Shown in pieces: positions 16,557-24,009 of a DNA stretch of 33,887 nt. This DNA is from Chloroflexota bacterium. GTDB taxonomy: Bacteria; Chloroflexota; Anaerolineae; Aggregatilineales; Aggregatilineaceae. The DNA lies in assembly GCA_012729765.1 (NCBI GenBank), contig JAAYCM010000066.1, positions 1 through 33,887 of the forward strand, given 5' to 3'. How positions within the stretch are numbered: the stretch's first letter is position 1; each line of letters starts with the position of its first letter. The translations under genes and the position numbers were made by a program. Under the pieces are notes generated by a model that saw only the letters and a program-made list of their open reading frames with translations, had not been told where the DNA came from and did no database searches.

Positions 16557-17489
16557 TTAATATTCGACGCGGCGGCTGATAAAGAGGAACTGGAGGGTAG
16601 TCAGGAGCGCCATGATCACCGCGATCGCGACCGCAACGGCGGCCCCATAGCCCATGCGGAAGGCGACCCAGGCCATCTGGTACAGGTAGTACACGACCGA
16701 GTACGAGGCGCGCCCCGGCCCGCCGCTGGTCATGATATACGTCTGCCCATACACCTGAAAATGCGCGATCACGCCGGTTACGGTCACGAACAGGATGGCG
16801 GGACGCAGCAGCGGCAGCGTGATATTGAACAAAAGCTGCCGTCCATTCGCCCCGTCGATGCGCGCCGCTTCATAAAGCTGTTCGGGGATGCCTTGCAGCC
16901 CGGCGATCAGAATCAGCATCGGGAATCCGAAGCTCCACCAGATGGTCGTCAGGCTGAGGGCCGGTAAGACCAGGTCGGGGTCCCCCAGCCAGTTGATCGG
17001 CCTGATGCCGAGGAAGCTCAGGCCATAGTTGATCACGCCGAACTGTGTGCTGAGCAGCCAGACCCAGATCAGGCCGACCGCGCCGACCGAGAACAGGGAC
17101 GGCATGTAGAGCAGCACGCGGAAGAAGCCCTGGCCGCGAACGGGCTGCGTCACGGCGATTGCGGCGGCCAGCGCGACGATCGTAGTCCCGATCACGGTCA
17201 TGATCGTGAACACGAACGTGTTTTGGACCGCCGTCCACCAGACTTCATCCTCGAAAAGCTCGATGTAATTTTCCAAACCAATATAGGGCCGGGTAGGACG
17301 CAGCAGCCGCCAGTCGTAAAAGCTGTATTCAACCGCGAGGATCACGGCGCGAACGAAGAATATGGAGAAGAAGATCAGGAATGGCGCCAGGAAGATGTAC
17401 GCAGCGATCGCCTCGCGTGTCTTCAGGCTGGGCGAAAGGATTTGCGACAGCAGGCCGGGCTTAGCCACCCGTGCATTGGTTTGATACAT
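16557..17489 (-). CDS. Carbohydrate ABC transporter permease, MalF/AraP type
   Basis: This first permease of the arabinan operon has 310 residues with six predicted helices. ATG at 17489 with AGGTGAG just upstream is preferred to an in-frame TTG at 17510. Family marks are AAYIFLAPFLIFFSIFFVRAVI, YIGLENYIELFED, LLYMPSLFSVGAVGLIWVWLLS, TTIWWSFGFPMLILIAGLQGIPEQLYEAARIDGANGRQLLFNITLPLLRP (containing the EAA loop) and YVMTSGGPG-like IMTSGGPGRASYSVVYYLYQ. It follows the binding-protein gene after a 204-base gap that contains a strong hairpin, and precedes the MalG-type gene. No ATP-binding subunit is encoded nearby. Confidence 0.93.
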   Translation of the reverse strand: MYQTNARVAKPGLLSQILSPSLKTREAIAAYIFLAPFLIFFSIFFVRAVILAVEYSFYDWRLLRPTRPYIGLENYIELFEDEVWWTAVQNTFVFTIMTVIGTTIVALAAAIAVTQPVRGQGFFRVLLYMPSLFSVGAVGLIWVWLLSTQFGVINYGLSFLGIRPINWLGDPDLVLPALSLTTIWWSFGFPMLILIAGLQGIPEQLYEAARIDGANGRQLLFNITLPLLRPAILFVTVTGVIAHFQVYGQTYIMTSGGPGRASYSVVYYLYQMAWVAFRMGYGAAVAVAIAVIMALLTTLQFLFISRRVEY

Positions 17490-17635
17490 ACGCTCACCTG
17501 TCCTCCACAAATGGCCACAGAGATTCGATTGATTCGAACGATCTGTCTTATAGATATGCCGCGAGCGCGCTCGTCGTCAGTTGGTAACGGTTCATCGGGA
17601 ACGCGTGTGCCGGGGTGGGCCGGCACCTCAGGAGT

Positions 17636-17667
17636 CTGTGGGGCGGATCGTCTGATCCACCCCACAG
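17636..17667 (-). terminator. Intra-operon stem-loop behind the arabinan binding-protein gene
   Basis: CTGTGGGG (17636-17643) pairs with CCCCACAG (17660-17667), and GGATC (17645-17649) with GATCC (17654-17658), with one C/A mismatch and a four-base loop. It stands directly behind the binding-protein stop, the same position as the stem-loop at 7762-7790. It probably favours high binding-protein levels by stabilising the 3' end or by partial termination. Confidence 0.6.
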
Positions 17668-17693
17668 CGTGTGTCGTCGGTTACGGGCCGGTC

Positions 17694-19049
17694 TTAGCCG
17701 CGATCGAGCGCTTCCTGCATCCGCTCGGCGGCGTCGTTCAGCGCGTCCTCAGGCGACTTCAGGCCGTTGAGCGCGGCGCTCAGCTCGGCGTCGAGATAGG
17801 CGAGCATTTCCTGCGTCACGGTGCTCTTCGGGTCCTGAACGCCGTAGGCGCCAAAGTTTTCACCCAGCAGGATATTGGACGAGTAGCTCTCCGGGTCGAG
17901 CTGGGCCTGGGCCGACAGGCGCGCCGGCACCTGGCCGGAAGCCGCCCAGTCTATCTGGTTTTCGCTGACCCACTGGATCATCTTCAGCACGGCGTCCAGC
18001 TTCTCGCCTTCGGTCGCCGCCGGGATCATGAAGGTGTGCGCGCCAAACCAGGCCGCCGGCTGGGAGCCAAACTGCCAGTTGGGCCACGCACGGCTGTTGA
18101 TATCGGTGAACAGGTTGGCCTGGTTGAGGAACCAGGTGCCGGTGGGCAGCACGGCTACCGTGCCCGCGCCGAAGCCCTGCCAGGTGTCGAAGCCAGCCGC
18201 CGGCGGCGAGACATGATACTCATAGATCAGGTCAACGGTCTTCTGCAGCGCGGCGATGCCGGCCTCGGAGTTGACCAGGACTTCGGTGCCATCTTCACTC
18301 AGGAAGCTGCCGCCTTCCTGGTACAGCCCGGCGATGAAGTTCACATTCGGCCACTCGCCCACCGTGTAACCCCACTGCACCACGTTTTCGGGGTCGAAAT
18401 CGGGCGAGAGCGCGTTATTGCCGTTCGCGTCGAGCGTGAGCTTCTGGAACAGCTCGACCCAGCCCTCGTAGGTGGTCGGGGCGTCGGCAGGATCGGTGCT
18501 CAGGCCAGCCGCCTCGAACATATCGGTGTTGATCCACAGGCCGCGCCCATGATTGTCCAGCGGGATACCGTAGATCACGCCGTCCCAGATCATGCCGTCC
18601 ATCGTGGTTGCCGAGATGTCGTCATCGGGGAGCCAGCCGCCGCCTGAGGTGTACTGATCGCCCAGGTCGCGCAGCACGCCGAAGCTGCCGAACATCGGGA
18701 TTTCCGACGCGTGGAGCAGAATGACATCCGGCGGATCATTCGCCACGAATGCCGTCTGGAGCTTCTGATACAGCGTGTTCCAGATGATCATTTCGACCGT
18801 AACCGAAACGTCCGGGTTCTCTTCGGCGAACCGGGCCAGCATCTCGTTCAGGGTCACACCGTCCGAGCCGGTGAGGCCGTTCCAGAACGAAATATGCGTG
18901 CCGCCGGAACCAATCTCGGCAACAATCGGGGTTTCGGTCGGTGCGGGAGTCGCGTCTTGCGCTTCGGTGCCGGGGACGGCAAACGAGAGGGCCAACGCAG
19001 CAACGAGGATAGTGACGAACAAAACGCTTAAGACCGTGCGTTTGAACAT
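17694..19049 (-). CDS. Extracellular sugar-binding protein (SBP family 1) of the arabinan operon
   Basis: This 451-residue exported binding protein is likely specific for arabino-oligosaccharides by context. ATG at 19049 has AAGGAG seven bases before it. The signal peptide is MFKRTVLSVLFVTILVAALALSFAVPGTEA, followed by a Thr/Pro-rich stretch (ATPAPTETPIVAEI) that could tether or space the protein. The mature part begins with THISFWNGLTGSDGVTLNEMLARFAEENPDVSVTVEMIIW, the standard MalE/UgpB-type opening, followed by DPPDVILLHASEIPMF, YGIPLDNHGRGLWINTDMFEAAGL and GTVAVLPTGTWFL. No lipobox cysteine is present at the cleavage site. It is the first gene of the five-gene operon driven by the promoter at about 19300, with a leader of about 250 bases. 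Confidence 0.9.
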   Translation of the reverse strand: MFKRTVLSVLFVTILVAALALSFAVPGTEAQDATPAPTETPIVAEIGSGGTHISFWNGLTGSDGVTLNEMLARFAEENPDVSVTVEMIIWNTLYQKLQTAFVANDPPDVILLHASEIPMFGSFGVLRDLGDQYTSGGGWLPDDDISATTMDGMIWDGVIYGIPLDNHGRGLWINTDMFEAAGLSTDPADAPTTYEGWVELFQKLTLDANGNNALSPDFDPENVVQWGYTVGEWPNVNFIAGLYQEGGSFLSEDGTEVLVNSEAGIAALQKTVDLIYEYHVSPPAAGFDTWQGFGAGTVAVLPTGTWFLNQANLFTDINSRAWPNWQFGSQPAAWFGAHTFMIPAATEGEKLDAVLKMIQWVSENQIDWAASGQVPARLSAQAQLDPESYSSNILLGENFGAYGVQDPKSTVTQEMLAYLDAELSAALNGLKSPEDALNDAAERMQEALDRG

Positions 19050-19273
19050 TATTTGCTCCTTAAGATGCTTAAAGCTGTTCCAGATAGGATTGTCCGGCTA
19101 TACTTTCTGGGTGGGGAAGCCGGCTGGAAGCGGGTTGAGACTGAACTGGGGTGCAGCCGCAGGTAGCAGTTCTCTCCCCGGTTTCGGGCGGCTTCTCAGT
19201 CGGTACACCTCCTTGCCAGATGGCGTTCGTGAAAGAGAACTGCGGAGCGGTTAGGCGCGTTGGTTATGCCAGT

Positions 19274-19298
19274 GCATACACCGCATACGTATGCATAC
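19274..19298. promoter_or_regulatory. LacI-type operator cluster of the arabinan transporter operon
   Basis: A perfect 12-bp palindrome GCATACGTATGC (19283-19294) repeats the core of the operator at 11209-11224; 14 of the 16 wider bases match. GCATAC half-sites occur three times, at 19274, 19283 and 19293. The cluster lies just downstream of the -10 box, the same layout as at the endo-arabinanase promoter. Confidence 0.78.
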
Positions 19299-19304
19299 AT
19301 CCGT

Positions 19305-19335
19305 ATTATACAATCAACTTTGGGGCAAATGTCAA
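19305..19335 (-). promoter_or_regulatory. Sigma-70-type promoter of the arabinan transporter operon
   Basis: On the minus strand a perfect TTGACA (19335-19330) and a perfect TATAAT (19310-19305) are separated by 19 bases, slightly long. The predicted start at about 19298 falls in the operator cluster, so a bound repressor would block initiation. Confidence 0.65.
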
Positions 19336-19488
19336 GAGGTTTGCCAGAGAATCTATGTTTGGGGCTATGTCGTGGGCGCTGGCGCGCAGCAGCGCTGCCT
19401 CATCGACGGGTGTGTAATACATTTGAGCCGCCGGCGTATTTAAGAGTGACTGTCGCAGCATGCAGCGCGTTGAGCGGAAAGAATCAGG

Positions 19489-20061
19489 ATGAACGGAAGC
19501 CCAGCGCTGGCCGATGAGCTGGTGCACGTTGCGCGGGCCATAGACGATGCGGCGGCGTTTGCCGTACTCTACGATCACTATTTCCCGCGTGTATACAACT
19601 ATGTGCGCTACCGCGTGCAGGACCCTGTCCTGACGGATGATCTCACGGCGGATGTCTTTGAGCGCACACTCGCCCATCTGGACACCTACCGGCCCGATCG
19701 CGCCCCATTTGGTGCGTGGCTGTTCAGCATCGCACGGCACGTCATCACCGATCATTTTCGCACCCAACGTCGCCGGCGCTGGCTCTCATTCGATGGATTG
19801 CACCGGCAGGCCAGCCCCGATCCGGCACCTGAGCAGATCGCCGCGGCAAACACGGTGCGTGCCCGACTCCTGGCGGCGGTCGGCGAACTGCCGGACCGCG
19901 AGCGTGATGTGCTGGCGTTGAAGTTCGCCGCAAGCCTGACCAATCGCCAGATCGCGCAGCTAACCGGGCTGAGCGAAAGCAACGTCGGCGTCATCCTGTA
20001 TCGCAGCCTGCGCCGCCTGCGCGACCAGCTTCAGGACATCTTGTCGGATGAGGAGAAATGA
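19489..20061 (+). CDS. ECF-type RNA polymerase sigma factor
   Basis: This 190-residue sigma-70 family protein has only regions 2 and 4, as in ECF (group 4) factors. Region 2 (about 22-95) contains AFAVLYDHYFPRVYNYVRYRV, DDLTADVFERTLAHLDTY and PFGAWLFSIARHVITDHFRTQRR. Region 4 (about 125-182) contains LPDRERDVLALKFAASLTNRQIAQLTGLSESNVGVILYRSLRRLR, including the helix-turn-helix that reads the -35 box. It is followed three bases later by a membrane protein that fits as its anti-sigma factor, so transcription is probably controlled by a signal at the membrane. The RBS is modest (GGAAAG). The target promoters are unknown. Confidence 0.92.
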   Translation: MNGSPALADELVHVARAIDDAAAFAVLYDHYFPRVYNYVRYRVQDPVLTDDLTADVFERTLAHLDTYRPDRAPFGAWLFSIARHVITDHFRTQRRRRWLSFDGLHRQASPDPAPEQIAAANTVRARLLAAVGELPDRERDVLALKFAASLTNRQIAQLTGLSESNVGVILYRSLRRLRDQLQDILSDEEK

Positions 20062-20064
20062 TCG

Positions 20065-20955
20065 ATGAACGAGCACGAGGAAATCGAGCGACTCACGGCT
20101 GACATCGACCGAATACTGGTTCCATCACCTGCCGATTCTCCGGAACGCGCCGGTGTACCGGACGATTACCGGCAGATGCTCCAGGTGGCGCGGCTGGTGG
20201 CCAACGAAGATTTCAGCACGGACAGCGCACGGCGGACATTCACGCCTGCTGCCAGTCCGCACCGCCGTTACCGGCGTAGGAACCTGCGTCGGGCATGGGC
20301 GGCTACTGCGGCGGCAGTTGTCCTCGTGCTGGTTGCGATCTTCCTTTCCCCACTGCGCTCGCTGGCCCAGGATATCTGGCAGTATTTCGACCAGGCGGAA
20401 GATGGCACCATGCCCGTGACTCAGGTCGCTTTCGCTTATGAAACCTTTACCCAGAGCGCCTACTCCCTCGCGCCCGCCCAGGCGGAAACCGACTTCGATA
20501 TTCTGGAGCTGCCCGCCGAACATTTCCGTATCGAAAACGTGGCTTTTGCCAACCCACGCCGCGAAGCCGTGCAGATTCAATATGCTGCCCGGTATGATAC
20601 GGCAACCGGACAGCCTCATTATCAGGGCATCTTTGGCGTCACCCTTACCCAGATTCAGGTTGGCGACGGGCCGGTCGAGCTGGCGACGTATGATACCGTC
20701 CCGCCAGAGGCAGAGGTGGAGCAGGTGCAGGTACGGGGTGTGGCGGGTGAATACGTCTTTGGGCAGTGGACAATCGAGGATCCCTCATCGCAGCAGACTC
20801 TCACCTGGACCTCGGATTACTATCATCAACTGCGCTGGCGCGACAACGGTATGTTCTACAAGCTGGTTGCTGCGACGATCCCCCAGGAAACCCCCGATAT
20901 TTCCCCGGAGCAGATGCGCGACACGCTGCTTGCGCTGGCAGAGAGCCTGGAATAG
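20065..20955 (+). CDS. Putative membrane-bound anti-sigma factor with outer sensor domain
   Basis: This 296-residue single-pass membrane protein is translationally coupled to the sigma gene (three-base gap, GGAG inside the end of the sigma gene). Residues 1-70 are cytoplasmic; PDDYRQMLQVARLVANEDFSTDSARR resembles the LxxLxxLAxxLxxxDFSxxS helix seen in anti-sigma proteins of Chloroflexota. A basic stretch RRYRRRNLRRAW precedes one membrane helix (about 77-96). The outer part (about 100-296) ends with YYHQLRWRDNGMFYKLVAATIPQETPDISPEQMRDTLLALAESLE, similar to DUF4367 domains often fused to anti-sigma helices. No zinc-binding HxxxCxxC motif is present, so it is not a ZAS-type factor. The signal sensed is unknown. 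Confidence 0.75.
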   Translation: MNEHEEIERLTADIDRILVPSPADSPERAGVPDDYRQMLQVARLVANEDFSTDSARRTFTPAASPHRRYRRRNLRRAWAATAAAVVLVLVAIFLSPLRSLAQDIWQYFDQAEDGTMPVTQVAFAYETFTQSAYSLAPAQAETDFDILELPAEHFRIENVAFANPRREAVQIQYAARYDTATGQPHYQGIFGVTLTQIQVGDGPVELATYDTVPPEAEVEQVQVRGVAGEYVFGQWTIEDPSSQQTLTWTSDYYHQLRWRDNGMFYKLVAATIPQETPDISPEQMRDTLLALAESLE

Positions 20956-20975
20956 CTGCTGTTATAACGACCCTG

Positions 20976-21081
20976 CCCCCATCCTAAATCCTTCCCCCAA
21001 AATGAGGGAAGGACTTGAAAAGCGCCGCCGTTCTCCCCTTCCCTCCGTGAAATGTGGGGGAAGGGGCTGGGAGATGGGGGG
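20976..21081 (+). repeat. Palindromic intergenic repeat, copy A (forward)
   Basis: This 106-bp unit is bounded by CCCCCATC (20976-20983) and its complement GATGGGGG (21073-21080). Inside are two hairpins: TCCTTCCC (20989-20996) with GGGAAGGA (21006-21013), and CCCCTTCCC (21035-21043) with GGGAAGGGG (21058-21066). It begins 20 bases after the anti-sigma stop. Copies B-E share the plan. Confidence 0.85.
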
Positions 21082-21100
21082 CAAAAGTGCATAAGTCTCT

Positions 21101-21128
21101 AGGGTGCGGCAACGCTTCTCCGCACCCT
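21101..21128 (+). terminator. Stem-loop behind the sigma/anti-sigma operon
   Basis: AGGGTGCGG (21101-21109) pairs perfectly with CCGCACCCT (21120-21128) around a ten-base loop and runs into TT. With such a short T run it is a weak intrinsic terminator at best, but its place behind repeat copy A suits the end of the sigma/anti-sigma operon. Confidence 0.45.
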
Positions 21129-21319
21129 TTAGCCGCTTTAAACGTATAATTTGATAAGATCCGCTTCCCCTGCCTGCACCGCTGTTGCATTCACCCTCTC
21201 TTTAGGGTACGCCGTGAAATTGACGGTTACTCAACGGCCAGAAATAGGATCGATTTCGCTTGGATTGTCGGGGCTGCTGCCCGATAATCACCTAAGAGCT
21301 ACACTACGGAGGTTTTGAA

Positions 21320-23878
21320 ATGCAGTTGAGAACGTACCCGATGGCAGTTTTGTTGGTGCTGGCGCTGGCGCTTGGACCCCTGGGCGCGGCGCTGGCGCAG
21401 GGAGACGAGATCACGCTCGTGCCTTTCACCAATGAAACCTTTGGCCTTCAAGGCATGATCCCGGAAGGCTGGAATGAGGCCGCGCCGGGAGTCTATGCGC
21501 GCGGCGCAGGCATGACCGATCTGGCCAGCCTGATTATCCAGGCCGCGCCCGGCATGACGGCGGACGCGCTGGCGGGTATGCTGCTGCCGCAGCTTGGCAT
21601 CGACGCCCTGCCGGAGAGCGCCGGCACGCTGGAAACGGATGCTTACAACTGGACGTTGTACGAGATCGAGGTTGAGCAGGCCGGGCTGAGCATCACGGTT
21701 GATCTGGCGCTCGCCGAAAACGAAGCCGGGGTGACGCTCGTGCTGCTGCAAACGCTGGCAGACGAGCACGAAGCGCTGCACGAGGCCGTGTTCATTCCGG
21801 CGGTCGAGGCAGTGGCACCCGCCGGTGTAGATGCCGGGGCGGGTGAGGGCGCAGCATCGGGCGCGGCGGATACCTATGAGGACCCGGATGGGCGCTTCAG
21901 CGTGCCGATCCCGACCAACTGGAGCATCGAGGAGCGCGAGGGCTATACCTATCTTTACTCGCCCGACGAGCTGCTCAACGTGTCGATCGTAGTGGTCGAT
22001 ACCATCGACCCCGAAGCGGCGGCGGAAGAGGCATGGGCCGTCGTGGACCCCGATTTCGACCGGGCGATCGAGCAGACCGATGAAATCCCGTTCCCCCCAC
22101 ACGATCTGTTCGTCCTCTATACCTATGAAATGGGCGAGGATGAGGAGTTTGTCTATCAGATCGAAGTGCGCGTGTACGGAGATGAGGCCCATGTCTTGAT
22201 CTTCAAGGCTGACCTGGAAGAAGCGCAGCGCCGCCAGTCGCAGCTTGCGATCATCGATACCGGCTACGATATCACCGCCATCGAGGATACCGATCTGACG
22301 ACGGTCGAGCCGCTGCCGCTGACCGAGGAGTTGCTCGCGGAGTTCGAGGCGTACATCGAAACGGCGCTGGAAACCTATGATACGCCCGGCGCGGCGGTGG
22401 CAATCGTGCGGGATGGCGAGATCGTGTACGCCAATGGGTTTGGCGTCCGCAATCCGGCAGGCGATCCCGTCACGCCGGAAACGCTGATGATGATCGGCTC
22501 GACCACCAAGACGATGACCACCCTGCTGATGGCGCAGATGGTAGATGAGGGCGTGTTCGACTGGGAGACGCCCGCGATCGAGGTGCTGCCGACTTTCGCC
22601 GTTGCCGAGCCGGACATCACGCAGTCGATCACGATGGAGAATCTGGTCTGCGCGTGCACGGGTGTGCCGCGCCGCGACCTGGAACTGATCATCCAGGCGG
22701 AAGACCTGACCGCCGAGGGCATGCTCGAATCGCTGGAGACGTTCGAGTTCTTCACCGATTTCGGTGAGGCGTTCCAGTACAGCAACCAGATGGTATCGGC
22801 GGCGGGCTTCCTGACCACGATCGCGGCGGGCGGCGAACTGGGCACGCTCTACGAAGACTACGTGAGCCTGATGGAAGAGCGCGTCTTTACGCCGCTGGGC
22901 ATGGACAGCACCACGTTCTCGTTCGAGGAAGTGCTGGCCGGCGATGATTATGCCGTGCCCTACGGCCTGTTCCTGGACTTCACCTTCCAGCCGATCTCAT
23001 TCGACCTGGAAGAGTACTGGCTGGAGCCGATTGCCCCGGCGGGCGCGGCCTGGTCGAACGTCCTGGACATGGGGCGGTATATGCTCATGGAGCTGAACGA
23101 GGGCGTGGCCCCCGACGGGACGCGCATCGTCTCCGCCGAAAACCTGGCGCACACCTGGCAGCCGCAGGTCGCTATCTCGGCCACGGATGATTACGGCCTG
23201 GGCTGGATCGTCAGCGACTATCACGGGCTGCAACTGCTCAGCCACGACGGTAACACACTCGGCTTTACGGCGGCGTTCGCCTTCCTGCCGGAGCAAGACC
23301 TGGGTATCGTGGTGCTGACCAACCAGCGGATCTCGCTGCTGAACACCACTGTCAGCGCGCGGCTGCTCGAACTGATCTTCGAACAGCCGCCGACCGCCGA
23401 CGACGAGATGCAATTCACCTTCAACCTGTTCCGCGATCAATATCTGGAGCTGGCCGAGGACGCGGAGCGCATCACCGCGCCCGATCTCGTGGAGCCGCTG
23501 GTCGGCACCTATACGAATGAGGCGCTGGGCGACGTGACGATCAGCGTGAACGAGGAAGGCGTGCTGATCTTCGACTCGAGCGAGTTCCAGTCGGAGCTGT
23601 GGCACTACGTCTCCAGCGAGGAGATTATGGACGAAGCAGCGGCGCCGTTGGAAGGGGCCGGGCCGGAAGCTGTCGCGGTGCCGACCGAAGAAGCGGCGGA
23701 GCCAACCGCTGAGGTTGAGCCGACCGAAGAGGCCGGGGATACCGGGGAGATCAGCTTCCTGTTCTACGATCCGCCGCTGACCGGAACTGGCATCACGTTC
23801 GAGCAGGATGACGCGGGCGTCTGGCAGATAACGCTGGGCGGCGGACTGACCGAGTACATCTTCGAGCGCGTGGAGTAG
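21320..23878 (+). CDS. Secreted multidomain serine hydrolase (class C beta-lactamase/DD-peptidase fold)
   Basis: This is an exported protein of 852 residues. GGAGG precedes ATG 21320, and a signal peptide (MAVLLVLALALGPLGAALAQ) follows. Two similar N-terminal segments (about 28-165 and 183-320), with VPFTNETFGLQGMIPEGWNE and DPDGRFSVPIPTNWSIEE, look like related beta domains. The catalytic domain (about 335-690) has the S394-x-x-K397 pair in MIGSTTKTM, Y487-S-N in FQYSNQM, and SHDGNTLGF (H642 to G644) in place of the KTG box. A C-terminal domain (about 700-852) beginning LVEPLVGTYTNEALGDVTI resembles the lipocalin-like domain of Pab87-type peptidases and is interrupted by a Glu/Pro/Thr linker. 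It probably acts on D-amino-acid peptides or esters outside the cell; the substrate is unknown. It appears monocistronic. Confidence 0.85.
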   Translation: MQLRTYPMAVLLVLALALGPLGAALAQGDEITLVPFTNETFGLQGMIPEGWNEAAPGVYARGAGMTDLASLIIQAAPGMTADALAGMLLPQLGIDALPESAGTLETDAYNWTLYEIEVEQAGLSITVDLALAENEAGVTLVLLQTLADEHEALHEAVFIPAVEAVAPAGVDAGAGEGAASGAADTYEDPDGRFSVPIPTNWSIEEREGYTYLYSPDELLNVSIVVVDTIDPEAAAEEAWAVVDPDFDRAIEQTDEIPFPPHDLFVLYTYEMGEDEEFVYQIEVRVYGDEAHVLIFKADLEEAQRRQSQLAIIDTGYDITAIEDTDLTTVEPLPLTEELLAEFEAYIETALETYDTPGAAVAIVRDGEIVYANGFGVRNPAGDPVTPETLMMIGSTTKTMTTLLMAQMVDEGVFDWETPAIEVLPTFAVAEPDITQSITMENLVCACTGVPRRDLELIIQAEDLTAEGMLESLETFEFFTDFGEAFQYSNQMVSAAGFLTTIAAGGELGTLYEDYVSLMEERVFTPLGMDSTTFSFEEVLAGDDYAVPYGLFLDFTFQPISFDLEEYWLEPIAPAGAAWSNVLDMGRYMLMELNEGVAPDGTRIVSAENLAHTWQPQVAISATDDYGLGWIVSDYHGLQLLSHDGNTLGFTAAFAFLPEQDLGIVVLTNQRISLLNTTVSARLLELIFEQPPTADDEMQFTFNLFRDQYLELAEDAERITAPDLVEPLVGTYTNEALGDVTISVNEEGVLIFDSSEFQSELWHYVSSEEIMDEAAAPLEGAGPEAVAVPTEEAAEPTAEVEPTEEAGDTGEISFLFYDPPLTGTGITFEQDDAGVWQITLGGGLTEYIFERVE

Positions 23879-23937
23879 CGCCCGGCCAGAGATTTGGGTA
23901 TCGGGTAGTGGTGAGGTTTTGACTGAAGCCTGCTTGG

Positions 23938-24009
23938 CCCCCCATCCTAAATCCTTCCCCCAAAATGAGGGAAGGACTTGAAAAACGCTCCCACTCTCCC
24001 CTTCTCCCT
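23938..24009 (+). repeat. Palindromic intergenic repeat, copy B (truncated)
   Basis: CCCCCCATCCTAAATCC and the first hairpin are identical to copy A over about 50 bases, then the sequence diverges after CTCTCCCCTTCTCCCTC. The second hairpin and the right-hand GATGGGGG end are missing. It lies between the convergent ends of the serine hydrolase and murJ genes. Confidence 0.7.

Larger units (their letters stand above)
19050..19488. other. Divergent promoter region between arabinan operon and sigma factor gene
   Basis: This 439-base region has no credible gene. It contains the minus-strand promoter (19305-19335), the operator cluster (19274-19298) and the arabinan-operon leader. Within the leader GCAGTTCTC (19166-19174) is the exact complement of GAGAACTGC (19235-19243). 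An unused AAGGAGGTG lies in the 60-base loop, and a GTG there opens only a short frame I do not believe. I see no clear promoter for the sigma gene. Confidence 0.55.
20956..21319. other. Intergenic region with palindromic repeat and stem-loop
   Basis: This 364-base stretch between the anti-sigma and serine hydrolase genes holds repeat copy A and a 9-bp stem-loop at 21101-21128. A perfect TATAAT at 21145-21150 has no -35 partner, and TTGACG at 21220-21225 has only a poor -10 (AATAGG) 17 bases on. I see no gene here. Confidence 0.6.
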
